DNA of 64,000 nt from Portulaca oleracea (taxonomy: Eukaryota > Streptophyta > Magnoliopsida > Caryophyllales > Portulacaceae). Below are positions 1-11,952 of the stretch, in pieces; position 1 is the stretch's first letter, and every line of letters begins with the position of its first letter. The notes beneath the pieces were generated by a model, which was not told the origin of the DNA, did no database searches, and worked only from the letters and a program-made list of their open reading frames with translations. A program made the position numbers and the translations under genes. The DNA lies in contig CM055868.1 in the NCBI GenBank assembly GCA_029582165.1, forward strand, positions 25,326,891 through 25,390,890, in the 5' to 3' direction.

Positions 1-722
1 TCTTTCTCCCAAGTCTTGGTCATTAGTTCATCAAGGATATAGAGGCCTCCAGTGGATCTACCAAGAACCGTAGGCCTCCTCAAGGAAGGGCCCTGCAAAG
101 TACAACTTTTTGGTGTAAAAACCACATTACACCCAAGTTGTTCACTAAGCCTCTTAACTGAGATAAGATTAAAGGTAATGTAAGGCACAAACAGGACATT
201 ATTGAGCTAGAGAATTCCATTCAACTTATAATCCCCATATTCTTTAACCTTAACCTTTTCATGATTAGGTAATATAATTGTGATGGGTTTCTCTAGGTCT
301 CTTAGATTGCACATATTGTGTTTATCACAGACCATATGATCTGAAATACTTGAATCAATTATCCATTTTTTGTTGTCAATGTTAGACATCATGCAGAAGT
401 TAAAAGAGGGAACTGTGCATATACCTGCCATGAATGCAAAATTTAGTTCTTCTTCTGGTGCTGAATCATCTTTCTTGGATGCATCTTGTAATTTTGAAAG
501 AAAATGTATCATTTGTTTGGTTTGCCCAGCATCTAATCTGGGAAGAGCCAAGTCTGCTGGCTCATCACCTTCTTCATGTTGAACAACATAAGCAAACCTT
601 CCTCCTTGATTTCCTCCACCTTTATTCTTGTTGGACTGTCCTCCCCTTTTATTATCATTTGGATACCCGTGAAGTGGTGTATGTGCAGACCACAGGGAAT
701 TAGAGTGCATTGGCATGGACAA
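1..722 (-). pseudogene. Ty1/copia gag end, protease and GAG-pre-integrase fragment
   Basis: On the minus strand the open segment 722-207 runs from a basic Gly/Asn/Lys-rich gag tail into a Copia protease. The usual W-x-x-D-S-G-A-S-H box is present as WIIDSSISDHM, so the active-site Gly-Ala is replaced by Ser-Ile, which should abolish protease activity. An in-frame TAG at 207-209 closes it. Below that the same frame reads on to the window edge as a GAG-pre-integrase domain (LFVPYITFNLISVKRL, then GGLYILDE). The rest of pol lies outside the window. The order gag-protease-preintegrase is typical of Ty1/copia. The front of gag is missing: the gag tail lies almost directly against LTR-like sequence, so the element seems internally deleted. 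Confidence 0.8.
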
Positions 723-1510
723 AACACCAAGGACCTTGTTGTCCTGTTCTGTTCAACCAAAGCTCTTCCTAGGGATGGAAAAGCATCAAGGAACGAAAAA
801 CAAATAAAGGAAGATAGAAAACCTGTGCAACCAACTGATACAGACAACACCACAGTAGGAAACACAAGGGTAAGACTCAGCTCATGCACTGGATACAGTC
901 CACCCACCAGAACATAAACCAAGCTCTACTCAGCACCTTCTAAGCTTGCCAAAGCTTAGTTACAGACAAGTACAAACAATGGAGAGTTTTTAGAGACACT
1001 CACAAACACACAGGAGCAAGCTCGACTGCTTTCTCATTCATTCTCTCATGCTTGAATGCAATTACACAGGAGCCTTGCTTATATTGCCACTTTGAGCAAG
1101 TAGTTGGCTGTAACCGAGTGATTAAGGATTTCCAAAGCATTAGGAAACCTCTAATCTGTGTCTAAGCTAGCTTAAGATACATAATTAAGCTGCTTAAAAC
1201 TAATACATTACATAATTACATCAGATTGTATTAAGAAAACAGCAAAATAAAAACAAAAGTTGCTGGCTGAATCTGGAACTGCCAGCAGCTGCCTCCCTCG
1301 AGCATTAGTCATGCTTCCATTGAGTTATTCTAATCTTCCTTGGCTGCTGAAGTAGCTGATTGTGTTAGCAATTAAGAACACTCGATCATTAAAGGTAAAA
1401 ATGCCCAAATGACCTTATTAATGCTTAAAATGCCAGCACTGTCCAACTGCTTGATGTTGCCAGCACTTCCTGAACCAAACTGACTGTAGAAAATGTCCAA
1501 GGACATCAGT
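723..1510 (-). repeat. Probable LTR/leader of the truncated Copia element
   Basis: No coding frame is recognisable. On the minus strand a TATA-like word (CAATATAAGC, 1074-1087) is followed by Cys/Gly-poor leader-like DNA and then the Copia gag tail, which fits a minus-strand LTR reading into the element. Its arrangement resembles the LTRs at 36507 and 41446 (a CTGTGGTGT-type stretch before the internal region), but I could not find a second copy in the window or a clear tRNA primer site. Boundaries are therefore guesses. Confidence 0.35.
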
Positions 1511-1852
1511 CATTTGCACTCCCCGCCCAAAGGCCATTGATAACCCAAGGATCATATGGAAACCACCACATGTCATTGCCTTGAACTGTTGCAGCTTGTA
1601 ATAGACCTTGAATTAGACCTGAACCCTGATTTCACAGGTTGGGGTTCTGCTAAGGTCCAATTGCACCAATTGGACTTAGGTTCTAAGGCCAAGGGTTCCC
1701 TTAGCACAGGCACCGGGGGTGATCAGCATGCTGCCTTAGAATGCTTCCAAATTCCCCTAGGACCTGTCTGCCATAATTCTCATATGCTTGCTGCAGAAAG
1801 GATTTGATCCCTCCTGAATTCCCAGCTAGATCTCATTGAGTGATGACAATTT
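1511..1852. other. Unassigned sequence between Copia remnant and Ogre-like LTR
   Basis: There is an open frame of 83 codons on the plus strand (1556-1807), but its composition gives no family resemblance and it has no supporting context. At 1853 the sequence switches abruptly into the Ogre-like LTR, whose outer 85 or so bases are missing, so this is a truncation junction. Confidence 0.4.
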
Positions 1853-3447
1853 ATAAGGATATTTTTATTTTATGAAATTCATTTTGGGGGTGATGACAAT
1901 TTATTTATTTTACAAATCCGTTTTTATTATTTAAATACTTAAAATTACGCCAAAATATATTAATAATGACTTAAAATCGGATCAAACAACAAATTCAGGC
2001 CCAAAAGGAAGCAGGTGGGCCATCGAGAACTGCCAAAACCCGCGCGGGTTTTGATAATTCTTGGGCCGGGCCGCCTGTTTCCTTAGGCCAGAGAATGTGG
2101 GTTGGAAACAATAAAACCCGTGAGGGTTTTCATGTTTCCTGGCCCACTTTCTCTCGGTTTTAACCTTGAATATGATGAGTGGGAGATGTTAAGCCATTTT
2201 TAATTATTTTAGTGCAAGTTTTAATACTGAATAGCTAAACGGATTAAAAAAAATGAAAGAGTCACCAGCCGATTTAAGGAATCCGACAAACCATAAAATA
2301 ATAAAAATAACTCCAGTCTACGAAACCCGATTCTAAGTCCGAGGGTAAGGTTACGAATTCGAGAGTTATAAGAACTCTCGAATTCGCCTGTTTAGAAAAC
2401 AGACTCTACTAAAATCGACATCAAAATGAAATAGAGCGGGGAAAAGTTTAATTAATTTTCGCAAGTTAATGTAAAATAAAGTATGAATTACATGATTTAA
2501 TAATAATAACGAAAAGAAACATAAAAGCGAACCTCTTTGCTTTAGGAACCCGAATGCGGAAACACCTTGACTTCCGTTGACTTGGTGGAATGGAAAGATG
2601 AATATAAGAATGGTAGTAGGATAGTATATGAGTGATGGTTTTGATAGAGTAGGGGGATGGTAATAGTGAGAGTTTTAAGATAGTATGAGAGTTTGGTGGA
2701 GTTTTGGGAGAATTTAGATGATAATGATGGTGGTAGTTGATGAAATGAGGGTGGAATGAAGGGGCATTTATAGGTGAATGAGGTGAGGTTTGGTTTTAGG
2801 AGGGAAAATGAGGGAACATACCCCTAAGATCATGCCCCTATCCCCATGCAATTAGGTAACCCATACGGGTTATGAAAAGTCAAGGCAAAGTCAATCCCAC
2901 GTGAGCTAAAATCAAGGGGTCTGCATGGGATTTTTGGCGCCAGCTTTGGAAGAGAAAACCCGTGCGGGTTTTGTATCTTTCACGCGGATCGCTAACGTGG
3001 ACTGGTCAAAACGATGCGTCTTGGTCAAAAGAAAACTCGTGCGGGTTTTGTAGCTTCTGGGCCGGCTCCGCTTCTGGGCTGCCTTTGTTCTGGGCCTGAG
3101 AATTATTACAACCTGCGTGGGTTTTAAAATTGCAAAGTGCAACTTCAAACGACCATAACTCTTTCTTCTGGACTCCGATTGAGGCAATTCAAAAAGCATT
3201 GGAAAGCTTATGATGTGTATTTTACACTCATCAAAAGAATTAGGGCCAACGAGACTTGTGGCAAAAAAAGGATTCAAAATGGTGGGCATATGTATGTGGG
3301 AAAGGTGGAAAATGAAGGTTTTTTTCTGGTGGGTTGGCCCGGTACCTCTTGATTGAGGAAGGCCCATTGGATTTTCTTTCATGCTAGCCTCTTTTCTTGT
3401 TATGCTTGATTTGTACACTTCTCCCGGTACAAAATCCGATGTCTACA
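1853..3447 (-). repeat. 3' LTR of Ogre-like element (truncated at its outer end)
   Basis: It aligns with 34013-35629 over its whole length and ends in TCTACA against the internal region, matching the TGTAG...CTACA termini of the complete right copy. It contains repeated palindromic words: AAAACCCGCGCGGGTTTT at 2035-2052 and variants at 2113-2130, 2955-2972 and 3032-3049. About 85 bp present at the outer end of the right LTR are absent here, replaced by sequence of unknown origin. Confidence 0.8.
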
Positions 3448-3467
3448 GAGAGCCCCCACTTTCATCG
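3448..3467 (-). promoter_or_regulatory. Polypurine tract of Ogre-like element
   Basis: The minus strand reads CGATGAAAGTGGGGGCTCTC immediately before the LTR start TGTAGAC. A G-rich purine run abutting the LTR is the expected plus-strand primer position, and it sets the element's orientation together with the primer site at 33904-33921. Confidence 0.65.
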
Positions 3468-3499
3468 AGTCCGAATAGGACGAAGGTCAAAGTAGCTTG

Positions 3500-4330
3500 A
3501 GATGGATGCTGTCGGTGCTCTTTTATGTGGCGACCGGAAGGTAGATGACTTCGGCGCTGTCGTCGAATGCCTTTAGGTGGCAACCGTTGGACGTCTGATG
3601 CTGATGATGATGATGTCGTCGGAAACCTTTAGGTGGCAACCGTTGGACGACTACTGTTGATGATGGTGATGTCGTCGGAAACCTTTAGGTGGAAACCGTT
3701 GGACGACTTCTGCTAATGATGATGATGTCGTCGGAAACCTTTAGGTGGTAACCGTTGGACGACTGCTACTGATGCTAACGATGTCGTCGGAGGCCTTTAG
3801 GTGGCACCCGTTGGACGACTGTCGCTGATGTCGTTGGAGACCTTTAAGTTGCATCCGTTGAACGGCTGCTGTTGCTAACATCGTGAGAGACCTTTATGTG
3901 GAATTCGTTGGATGACTGTTGCTGCCAACATCGTCGGAGACCTTTAAGCGGCATCCATTGGACGATTGTTGTTGATGATGGTGCTCTTTTATGTGGCAAC
4001 CGGATGATGTGTTGTCCCTTTTCATGGCGACCTGAATGGTGCTCTTTTGTGCGGCAACTGAATGGTGCTCTTTTATGCGGCAGCAGAATGGTGCTCTTTT
4101 ATGTGGCAACCGAACGGTGCAAGGTCCCTTTTAATGCGACATGGAAATCATAAGAAAACCAAGTATTAGTTTTTTCAGAAATGGGAGGAGGGTTCAGATT
4201 TTTACCTAAGCTTTGGAAACCCTTGGGCCGCAGTCTTTGGGCCGTTAGTTTTGGGTTGTGTGGATGGATGATGTCGGTGCTCTTTTATGTGGCGACCGGA
4301 AGATGGATGATGATGGCGCCTTTTAGCGGC
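3500..4330. repeat. Tandem repeats in the 3' untranslated region of the Ogre-like element
   Basis: Roughly eight copies of a 47-56 bp unit lie at about 3550-3965, each with GTCGTCGG, then CCTTTAGGTGG, then CCGTTGGACGACT (GTCGTCGG at 3615, 3671, 3727 and 3783 is spaced exactly 56 bp). A second shorter unit containing GGTGCTCTTTTATG(T/C)GGC recurs at 3508, 3980, 4035-4110 and 4272. The position directly inside the 3' LTR matches the hypervariable 3' UTR tandem repeats known for Tat/Ogre elements. Confidence 0.8.
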
Positions 4331-4722
4331 GACCTGGTGTTAGTGATAGTTCCCTTGTCTGGCAGATTGATCGCGGCTGATATCCCTTTCTCCTTTGTTT
4401 CTGTCGATGTCCCAGTCTTTCCCGGTTTCGACGATGCCCATCGGATTTTCCCGATGTAGTTGACGATGGCCAACAGATCTTCCCGAGGCGGATCGATGTT
4501 GATGTTCTAGTCTTAGCTCATGCGCATAGGTGCCAAAATTTCACTGTGAGGAACGGATTCTTGAATTTGCTCGTCGTTGATCTGTATTAGTCAAGTGAAG
4601 ATTTTGTCCTTTGCGTTGGACATGCGCCATTCCTGTCTGGCTGACGATGCATGACCTGACTGGATGTTAACTTGTCCAGCAAGAGTTGGATTAGAGATTA
4701 CTCTAATCTTGCTCTTAGTGAC
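4331..4722. other. Ogre-like internal sequence without visible feature
   Basis: No coding frame or repeat is recognised. The last five bases (GTGAC, 4718-4722) are the left target-site duplication of the inserted Athila LTR. Confidence 0.5.
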
Positions 4723-6138
4723 TGTAACGTGGTTTGAAAGACCTCAGTTTTTATCGTTCTTTCTCAGGGAGCTGGCAGCCTTGGTCACAGAAACTAGGTC
4801 AATGGCCGGGTCGAGATTGCTAAGGTAAGGCAATGGGTTGAAAGAGGCGGTCACGAAGCAACAAATAAAACTAAGGTCAGTCAAGGAATGGAAAATGGGC
4901 TTCGGAGGCTTTTCGGGATGCAAACGGGGATGAGGAAATGGGCTTTGCAACAAGGGAATAACAAGAAGGGAGAATCAAGTGGCAATTCCGTTAGAAAATA
5001 CCCACCGAGCTTCCTCTTTTGAGGATAGTCCGGATTAACCTCCCCAAAGTCCATCGACAGACCCGGAGGGTAATGGAACGGAATTTCCTAGTTAGCATCT
5101 ATTCGCTTTCATGAATAGAATACTAACTATCCCAATTCCAACCTTCCAACACAAGTGTGTTGGATGTATTCGGGAGCTTTGGAACCCAAATACATCCTAC
5201 TTGAGGGAAGGATAGGAGTGGGAAATTGATTTCCCAACTAATTACTCACTAATATTGCTAACCCAAACCTAATCACCCATTCACACCCTTAATTACCCCC
5301 TAACCCATAGGGTTTCTAGCCACTAATCATGGTAAAAACTAAGCTAACAACATCCAAATCAAACCTAAACATGATTTCTAACATCCAACAACCATAAACA
5401 AGCAAGAACAATAAAATAGCAAGCAAAGCGATTAGCAAAGCAATTAATAAAGGAGTTAAGGGAAAAGAATACTTATCAAAATGTTTTAGATGAACAAAGG
5501 AAAGCAACAAAAAGATAATCCAACAATCTCTCAATTGTATGGATACCCAAATCTTCAATAATAAACACAAATCTCCAAAACCCTAGATTAATCTCTCACT
5601 AATGTCTCTCTAAAAGTCACTAATACAAAGCTGGAAATTATCTAATTCTATCCAAAATCGAATCCCCCAAAAATCGCACTAAAAGAACTATTTATACAAG
5701 GGGTAAAATCCCCAAAACGCAGCACTTAAGGCCCGAAAAAACGCGCAGCAACAGGGGGAGGTCGCGGGCGTGACCAGCGAAGACACTCGGGCGATTTCTT
5801 TCCTTCGCGGCGCCGTGGCTTTCCTTCCCTTCATTTCTTCCTTCTTTCCGAAGCATGTAACGTGCGATTCGAGGGTGGTAGCAGGTGTTACTTCACTAAT
5901 TGACGCCAAAGGTGAGGAAAGTGATCCCGAGTCGACTCCGCCTCGGCATACAGTCTGGCTCGGCTCGGGAAATCACCAAAAAATGCTGTAAAAAGGCCCG
6001 TTTTGCTACATTTTCGGTAAAAACTCTAAAATCTACAAAATAACCAAAAATGCAATAAAAACTAGGAAATTAAACCACGAAACGAGTTAAAAGCCTAAGG
6101 ATTTAGGCGATATTTAGACACCAAATTGGGTCTAAACA
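4723..6138 (-). mobile_element. Solo LTR of an Athila-type element
   Basis: It begins TGTAACGTGG and ends GGTCTAAACA in plus-strand terms and is flanked by identical 5-bp duplications GTGAC (4718-4722 and 6139-6143). It aligns along its length with the LTR at 14131-15623 but is 77 bp shorter: the segment holding the palindrome at 15259-15278 is missing, between short TGGCT repeats. Perfect flanking duplications with no internal region mark it as a solo LTR left by LTR-LTR recombination. Confidence 0.88.
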
Positions 6139-7733
6139 GTGACAGGAAACCATGTCGACCGATCTGATTGAGATAGCATATAGGCTTGAACAGCCCCCAG
6201 TGTTGCGTTCTGGAGCAACGATGTGGCACTTCCTTGCTTCTTCTGTTTTTTATTTTCGGATATGTGGGTATGCATGCAACTAGTCTACTAAGCTCTTGCA
6301 CAAACAATGCAACTTTGTTTTGTTTTTGACACAAGCATTCATGTTGTCATGCATTTATGCACGACTATCGACTTTATGTACGACAAACTGACTCGATGCA
6401 CGATGAACTGACTCGATACACAACGAACTAACTTGATGTATGACAGACTAACTCAATGTATGACAAACTGGCTCGATACATGCCAGAACGACTCAGTGCA
6501 CAACAGATTGACTCAATGCATGACAAACTAACTTGATGCATGACGGACTGACTCTATCTGACTCTGGCATGACATATGAATGCAATGCAAACCTATTATA
6601 CGTATGATGCTTTATGTTAAGAAATATGCCGGAAACCCCCCGACTTTAGACAAATTCTCTAAGACAATGCTATCCTAAGACAATGCTTTCCTAAAACCAT
6701 GACTCCCTAAGATAATGCTTTCTAAGGATTAAGGTCACTCGTGGGGAATTTCAGGAAAATTCAGGATGAGTAATATTTCGATCCATGGAATAGGGAACAA
6801 TAATGGAGGCAACAGGCTTGAAGGACGCATTTCTTGAATGACCATGTAGATGACCTTGATTGCTTGCAAATGTATGCTGATGTATGACAAGCCCCCGGTT
6901 CGGCGTATACTCTTGATGACACTGTCCTGCTTTGGAGAGCACCTTGGAGATTTGCAAGCCCCTACTTTCGATGTGCATTAATGAAATGATGCAAGGGGAC
7001 CACAAAATAGGAGGAGGAATCGTCCTTAGTAGTGAGTCTCAATCTCTCCTTTTGCCTAACTTGCCCAAAGGGTTTTCAAGTTAGCCCATCTTTTTTTCTC
7101 TTTTTCCTTTTTTTTTCTTTTTTCTTTTCTTTTTTTCTTTCTTTCTTGATGAGACTACTATTAGGACGTCTATGAGATTGAGATGGATGACCTTGTAGGA
7201 TAGGGAGTAAGTGTCCCTCTTTGAAGCTATGTCTTGAACGATGTCACAAAGGTAGCGCGAGCCCCCAGTTTAGAGTAGCTTGTTTCTGAGTCTGTTCATG
7301 ATCATGTGGTTGCTAGTTAGCCGCTGATCTGATGTGGGCGACTTTCGCTCTTGCTAAGAAGTAAGCCACATAGAGCCTCATACTTGCATTAATGATTGAG
7401 CTTAAAAGTCCTCGGAGGGTGAGATGGGATGAAAGGGTTGGTTAGGAAGATGTTTGGGGAAGGAGACGGTGGACGATGGTGAATGGGATGTGGAGACACT
7501 TAAGAATGATCGTGTCTTGAAGGGAGAAGAGATGGTCAAATGGGATAGACATCATCTCTCGAGAAAAGGTTGGAAGACGTTTAGTAAAAGGAATAGTAGA
7601 CGAGAGTTTATTGATGGAGGAGATAAGGAGACACTCAAGAATCATCGTGTCCTGGAAGGGTGAAGAGATGGTCAAATGGGATAAGACATCATCTCTTGGG
7701 AAAAGGTTGGGACATGGTTATGGCATAATGTCC
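6139..7733. repeat. Duplicated Ogre segment, copy 1
   Basis: This 1.6 kb is repeated at 15624-17228 with only scattered differences, in both cases starting with the GTGAC target duplication right of an Athila LTR. It contains a short tandem array (6360-6560), a pyrimidine-rich tract near 7085-7145 and a GAGATGGTCAAATGGGATA-type repeated block (7450-7700). Copy 1 stops abruptly after TAATGTCC (7733), where it is fused to the middle of an Athila LTR; copy 2 continues. No coding sequence is seen. Confidence 0.85.
6360..6560. repeat. Short tandem array, about 22-24 bp unit
   Basis: Around nine degenerate copies of a unit like GACTGACTCGATGCACGACAA are arranged head to tail. The same array recurs at 15840-16050 in the duplicated segment. 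It is part of the Ogre-like internal region. Confidence 0.75.
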
Positions 7734-7915
7734 GGCTCGGCTCGGGAAATCACCAAAAAATGCTGTAAAAAGGCCCGTTATGCTACGTTTTCGATAAAAA
7801 CTCCAAAATCTACAAAATAACAAAAAATGCATTAAAAACTATGAAATTAAACCACGGAACGAGTTAAAAGCCTAAGGATTTAGGTTGTATTTAGACACAA
7901 AATTGGGTCTAAACA
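7734..7915 (-). repeat. Remnant of the 3' LTR of the minus-strand Athila
   Basis: It matches the end of the 14131-15623 LTR from GGCTCGGCTCGGG to GGTCTAAACA. Its left edge joins Ogre-like DNA (TAATGTCC then GGCTCGG) with little or no microhomology at the junction. Confidence 0.85.
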
Positions 7916-7930
7916 CCCCCCACACTTAAA
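7916..7930 (-). promoter_or_regulatory. Polypurine tract of the minus-strand Athila
   Basis: The minus strand reads TTTAAGTGTGGGGG directly before the LTR start TGTTTAGACCC. A TTAAGTGTGGGGG run next to the 3' LTR is characteristic of Athila-type elements. Confidence 0.8.
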
Positions 7931-10038
7931 ATTTTGCTCGTCCCGAGCAAAACAAAACAAAACAAATAAGAAAACTAAACACCAACTCCTCTGTCGTGGG
8001 AGGAAATGAGTGTATTTAGCGTATTCACCAAGCCCTTTGAACCCCCCGGCAGCCCGGGTGGACGAGATGGACTCGTGAGGGTTTGTAGCGGCTATGCCTA
8101 GAAAAGCCAAAGAAAAAGGAGAGAGGGAAAGTGAAAACAAAACCGAAGAAAACAAAAGGAAAGAAAAGCAAAGGCTTTGATTCAAAAGATCTCGCAATCC
8201 AAACTAAGAAAACGTTATTAAACCTCCAAAAGCAACCGTTAGGAGCATCTCACAAACACCAGTCTCAGATAAAAATCAATCTTGAAGGTTTTTAACTCCC
8301 TACACCTTATGCCCAGCAAAACCCCACGTGCAAATGCACAAATAGGTTCTAACCGGAACCAAAAGACTCTAAAGACTCGTGTCCGAACTCAAAAACAACG
8401 AAACAACCAAGAGAAGCGTTTACCTTCCTCGCATTTTGTCGCCCTTGGCTTGGTGAGGGCCGTAGGTGATGCAAGGAGGGGCCCCACTCTTTTAGAAGCA
8501 AAAAATTTCTTTTTTTTTGGGATGGTTTTACCAACGAGATTGCCTTTTCTTTTCCTCTTTTTTTTTTCCTTTGTAAAAGTCGGTATTAGCCTTACTTTCG
8601 GGAACTGGACGACCCATATAAGGGGTATACCCTCCCAACACAGTCTTTTCCATTCGCCTCTCCGTCGCAAAGCGATATAGGAGGACGGTTAAGGGGTATT
8701 CGTGTCGTACCACTGATACCGGGTCCGTGTAGGTTGGCTAATATAGGTGGCTAATGTCATTCAGCGACACGCTCCACTTAATCAGGTGATTGTATCTATA
8801 ACTTCTTTTTATTTCTTTTTGAACTTTTTGCTTTTGCTTTAACTAAACCGGAAAACAAAACAAGCTCGGACACAAACCCCTAGAATCTCCCGGTTCCAAT
8901 CAGAACGTGCAAGGAGTCGGGGGTCTCACTAGACACTCAATGAAGGGAGTCTAATTAGGGTAAGTCTTGACTAGAACCCGAGACAGGGTCGAAAATGCTC
9001 AGACCGGTTACTTTTAAAGAAGATTAAGAACGGCTTCTCAAATTCGCCAGCAATATCCAAGAAACAAAGCAAAACAAAGCGAAAACAAAACTGAAAGAAA
9101 AACTTTGAGGGCTTTCACTCCCTTTTTTCTCCTTTTTCACACGAAAAATTTTCTAATTTTAGGCAAAACTAAGAAAACAAAGACCAAAACTACTTGGTGA
9201 TCTACCCTTGAAACAGAATCTCCCCCCCCCCCCACACTTAAAACGCCACAATGTCCTCATTGTGGGAAAGTGTCTCATGAAAAGGGTAGAGAACCTACAA
9301 AAACAAACAAATAAGAACAACTAGCAAGTAAAAATGGTGGCGACCCGAGCCCACACGGCTCCAACAACAATATATCGCAATACAAACACTCAAAGGGGTT
9401 CGTCATCCAAAAGAAAAACCAAGCATGCATCATGGATCAATATATACACAACAAAGAGTGCGGAAAGAGGTTACCTCGAGGTCTTTAATTTATTAACGAA
9501 CCAATCCGCGATCCAAGGAAAACATCACACTTGGGTTAGGAATAAACAAGAAAAACATAGTAAGTGTGAATGTCGCATGCATAAAACAAAAACAAGAACT
9601 AAAGAAAAGACAAACTATTCACAATATGTACATTGACACTAACTAACCTCAACCCCGAATCTCACTAGTTTGAGGCGGGAATTGAGGGTGAAACAACTCT
9701 CATGACTGGCCTAACCAATGATGAAGCAATGAATGCAAAATAACTCAAACCATGGGGACAACGAACTCAACAAAACCAACTAGCTAGCACACTTCCCCCA
9801 ACTTCCCCAGTAAAGCATCCCCCACACTTATCTAACACTAACAGTGTAAATAAAATCAATTGAGTAAAGTGGGAGTGGGGACACTTACAAATTATTGCTC
9901 GGATCCTCCCGGGGGAGGATATGGGTGATATGGAAAGTAGGTGGGATAATAGCTGTTGATGTACTCCGGTGGTGCCGGGGGGTGATTCGCAATGGAATAG
10001 TGATAATACCCCCAGTCACACCAATACTGGTTTTGTTA
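7931..10038 (-). other. 3' untranslated region of the minus-strand Athila
   Basis: About 2.1 kb without a supportable gene separate ORF2 from the LTR. A second polypurine-like tract (9222-9243, minus strand TAAGTGTGGGGGG...) follows a GAGGACATTGTGG motif shortly after ORF2; the same motif pair appears at 45630-45670 and in weaker form after ORF2 of the plus-strand Athila (about 26840-26875). The open frames here are low-complexity or lie in the wrong context. Confidence 0.6.
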
Positions 10039-11397
10039 TTAAAAATACCCCTCGTGCCTCTGAAGTGTAGACTGCTGGGCACGTATCAGATCTTGTTGGG
10101 TCTCCAACAAGTTTTTTTGACGCTGGAGTATCGTTCGTTGCTCTCGAAGGTCAACTCTCAATTGTTTAAATTGAGAGTTGAGATGATCAAATGAAGCTTC
10201 CCATGGGTGACTCTGACTTCCACTAGCTTCACCGTGGCCGGCATGCTCCTCTTCTTCCTCCTCATTGTCTTCTTCTTCCCCTCCTTCCTCAATGTCCTCC
10301 TCTTCTTCCTCACCACTGGACCCGTCTGGACCACCAACCTTGCGGTCACTAGGAACCTTACCACAAGACCAGTTGTGTTTCTTAGTGATATCCAACCACT
10401 GCTCGGCATGGTCCGGATCCAAAAGAATCCGCGTGTTGTTGTCGTGTCCATGGCAATAGATCGTGGCAGTTGGGTGTTTGGCGAGGATGTTCGTTTTCTG
10501 CAACCGCACCTTGTCGATAGGATCCGGAAAATAGCGCGGTTTCCACTTCTTCAAATATTTCCCAAAACCCTCCTGAACTAGGAAGTGGCAAATAATGTGC
10601 CCCATCCCGATAGTAATGGGTCGGGGTTCCATGCTAATCTCTCATACACAGTGTAGAATGCAAGATCCGATGTTGACCCGTTTAGCCCTTATGGCATTGT
10701 AGATCACAAAAAGATCATCCTTCCGAACCTTGGGGCGTCCGTCATCTCTCCCAAACACTGAACTAGTCACAACTCTATGGAAGATTCGAACAACTGGAAT
10801 GCAAAAGTCACGCCCCTTAGAGTTGCGGGGACAATGATATCGTGGATATTCGCCTCTCATACCAAGGTTCATCCTCCTCCAACAAGTTAAGTCCATCATT
10901 GCCTTCTGCTCATCAAAATTCGCGCATCGCTCATAAAGTCTCCCATCCTCGGGTAACCCCAACAGTTGGAATAAACGCTTCAAGGTGCATGTCTTGTCTT
11001 TGTTGGCGACCCGATATTCAAAATGCGCATTCTTCTTGCCATCATTATGGACCTTCAAGGAGCTTAAAAGTTCGAGGATCGGTTTGTCCACGATCGATTC
11101 GTCAATCATGATGAATACCCCCCAACCAAGAACACCAATGAGATAATCGAAGCTCGGCTTGAAATGGATGGCTTCGATCGTCACCGCATCATAAATATCA
11201 GGTGCACATATCTTCCGTGCTTGTAGTGTTTCATACTGTCGTTTATGCTCTTCATCCCGGAAAGTCACATCTGCATCTGGTTCACACCGAATTAGTGTGG
11301 CCGTTTGCGCTTTGTAACGATCCTTTGTGAATGAGGATGGCCCCGGTTGCGATGAAGGAGCTTCCTCGACTCGTGAGCGTTTGCTTCTTCCACTCAT
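10039..11397 (-). pseudogene. Athila ORF2 protein (env-position ORF), one in-frame stop
   Basis: The frame starts at ATG 11397 (MSGRSKRSRVEE); a longer upstream extension in the same frame is not supported. It reads through a conserved Athila-ORF-type region (IHFKPSFDYLIGVLGWG, then RLFQLLGLPEDGRLYE, then the cysteine-poor WRRMN segment) to an in-frame TGA at 10642-10644. It resumes in the same frame to 10039 with a strongly acidic Asp/Glu run followed by a predicted coiled coil (LNSQFKQLRVDLREQRTILQRQ). Athila ORF2 sits after pol and has been likened to env, though its function is unproven. Here it follows protease directly because pol is deleted. The pair at 25752-26802 is the homologous ORF of the plus-strand Athila. 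Confidence 0.75.
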
Positions 11398-11952
11398 GAT
11401 GAACAAAAGCAAGACTTGGCAAGAATTTTGCAAATAACAGTGGCTAAATTCAAAGGTAAACCAAAAACAATCGACACAAGCGACAAACACATGAGTTTGA
11501 AAAGCTTATGCATAAAAATTCACTAGAGATTACCTCAGATCGGAGCACTTGAACGTGTATTCACCGAGGAGGAACAATTTTTGCTTGTCAAATTGAACAA
11601 AACACACAACCAACAAAAACAGAACACACAAATAGCACAGAGATAGCTTACTAACTCAGTGTACTATGTGGGTGTGGGTGTAAATCAACAAATTCTTAGC
11701 AAAATCAGAATGCTTGTGCTTTGACAAATGAATTGCAACAATTAATCACACTAAACACCAATGAATTAACACAACATGTACATAAAGAATTCCAAAACAG
11801 CACACCAAAAACACTTCACTGCGTGGGTGTGTATTGACAAGAGCTTATAGTGTAATCGGAGTGTGTGTGTGCTTTCAATGGATGAAAAACATCAACTTAA
11901 TCACACATACACACTAAGCAAGAACCTACATTCGAATTCAACACACCCAATC
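11398..11952 (-). other. Leader between protease remnant and ORF2
   Basis: AT-rich and repetitive, with ACACAC-rich stretches (11800-11945). It should correspond to the normal untranslated stretch before ORF2, abutting protease where pol was lost. No feature is recognised. Confidence 0.45.

Noticed and set aside
3500..3990. Possible CRISPR-like array (regular 56-bp spacing)
   Set aside because: The spacers are themselves repeats of the same unit, and the context is a plant retrotransposon 3' UTR.
8282..8680. 132-codon plus-strand frame and antisense partners in the Athila 3' UTR
   Set aside because: Located in the untranslated tail on the wrong strand; composition includes T-runs and no family text.
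10207..10581. Plus-strand hydrophobic frame of 124 codons
   Set aside because: It is the antisense shadow of the acidic run and adjacent part of Athila ORF2.
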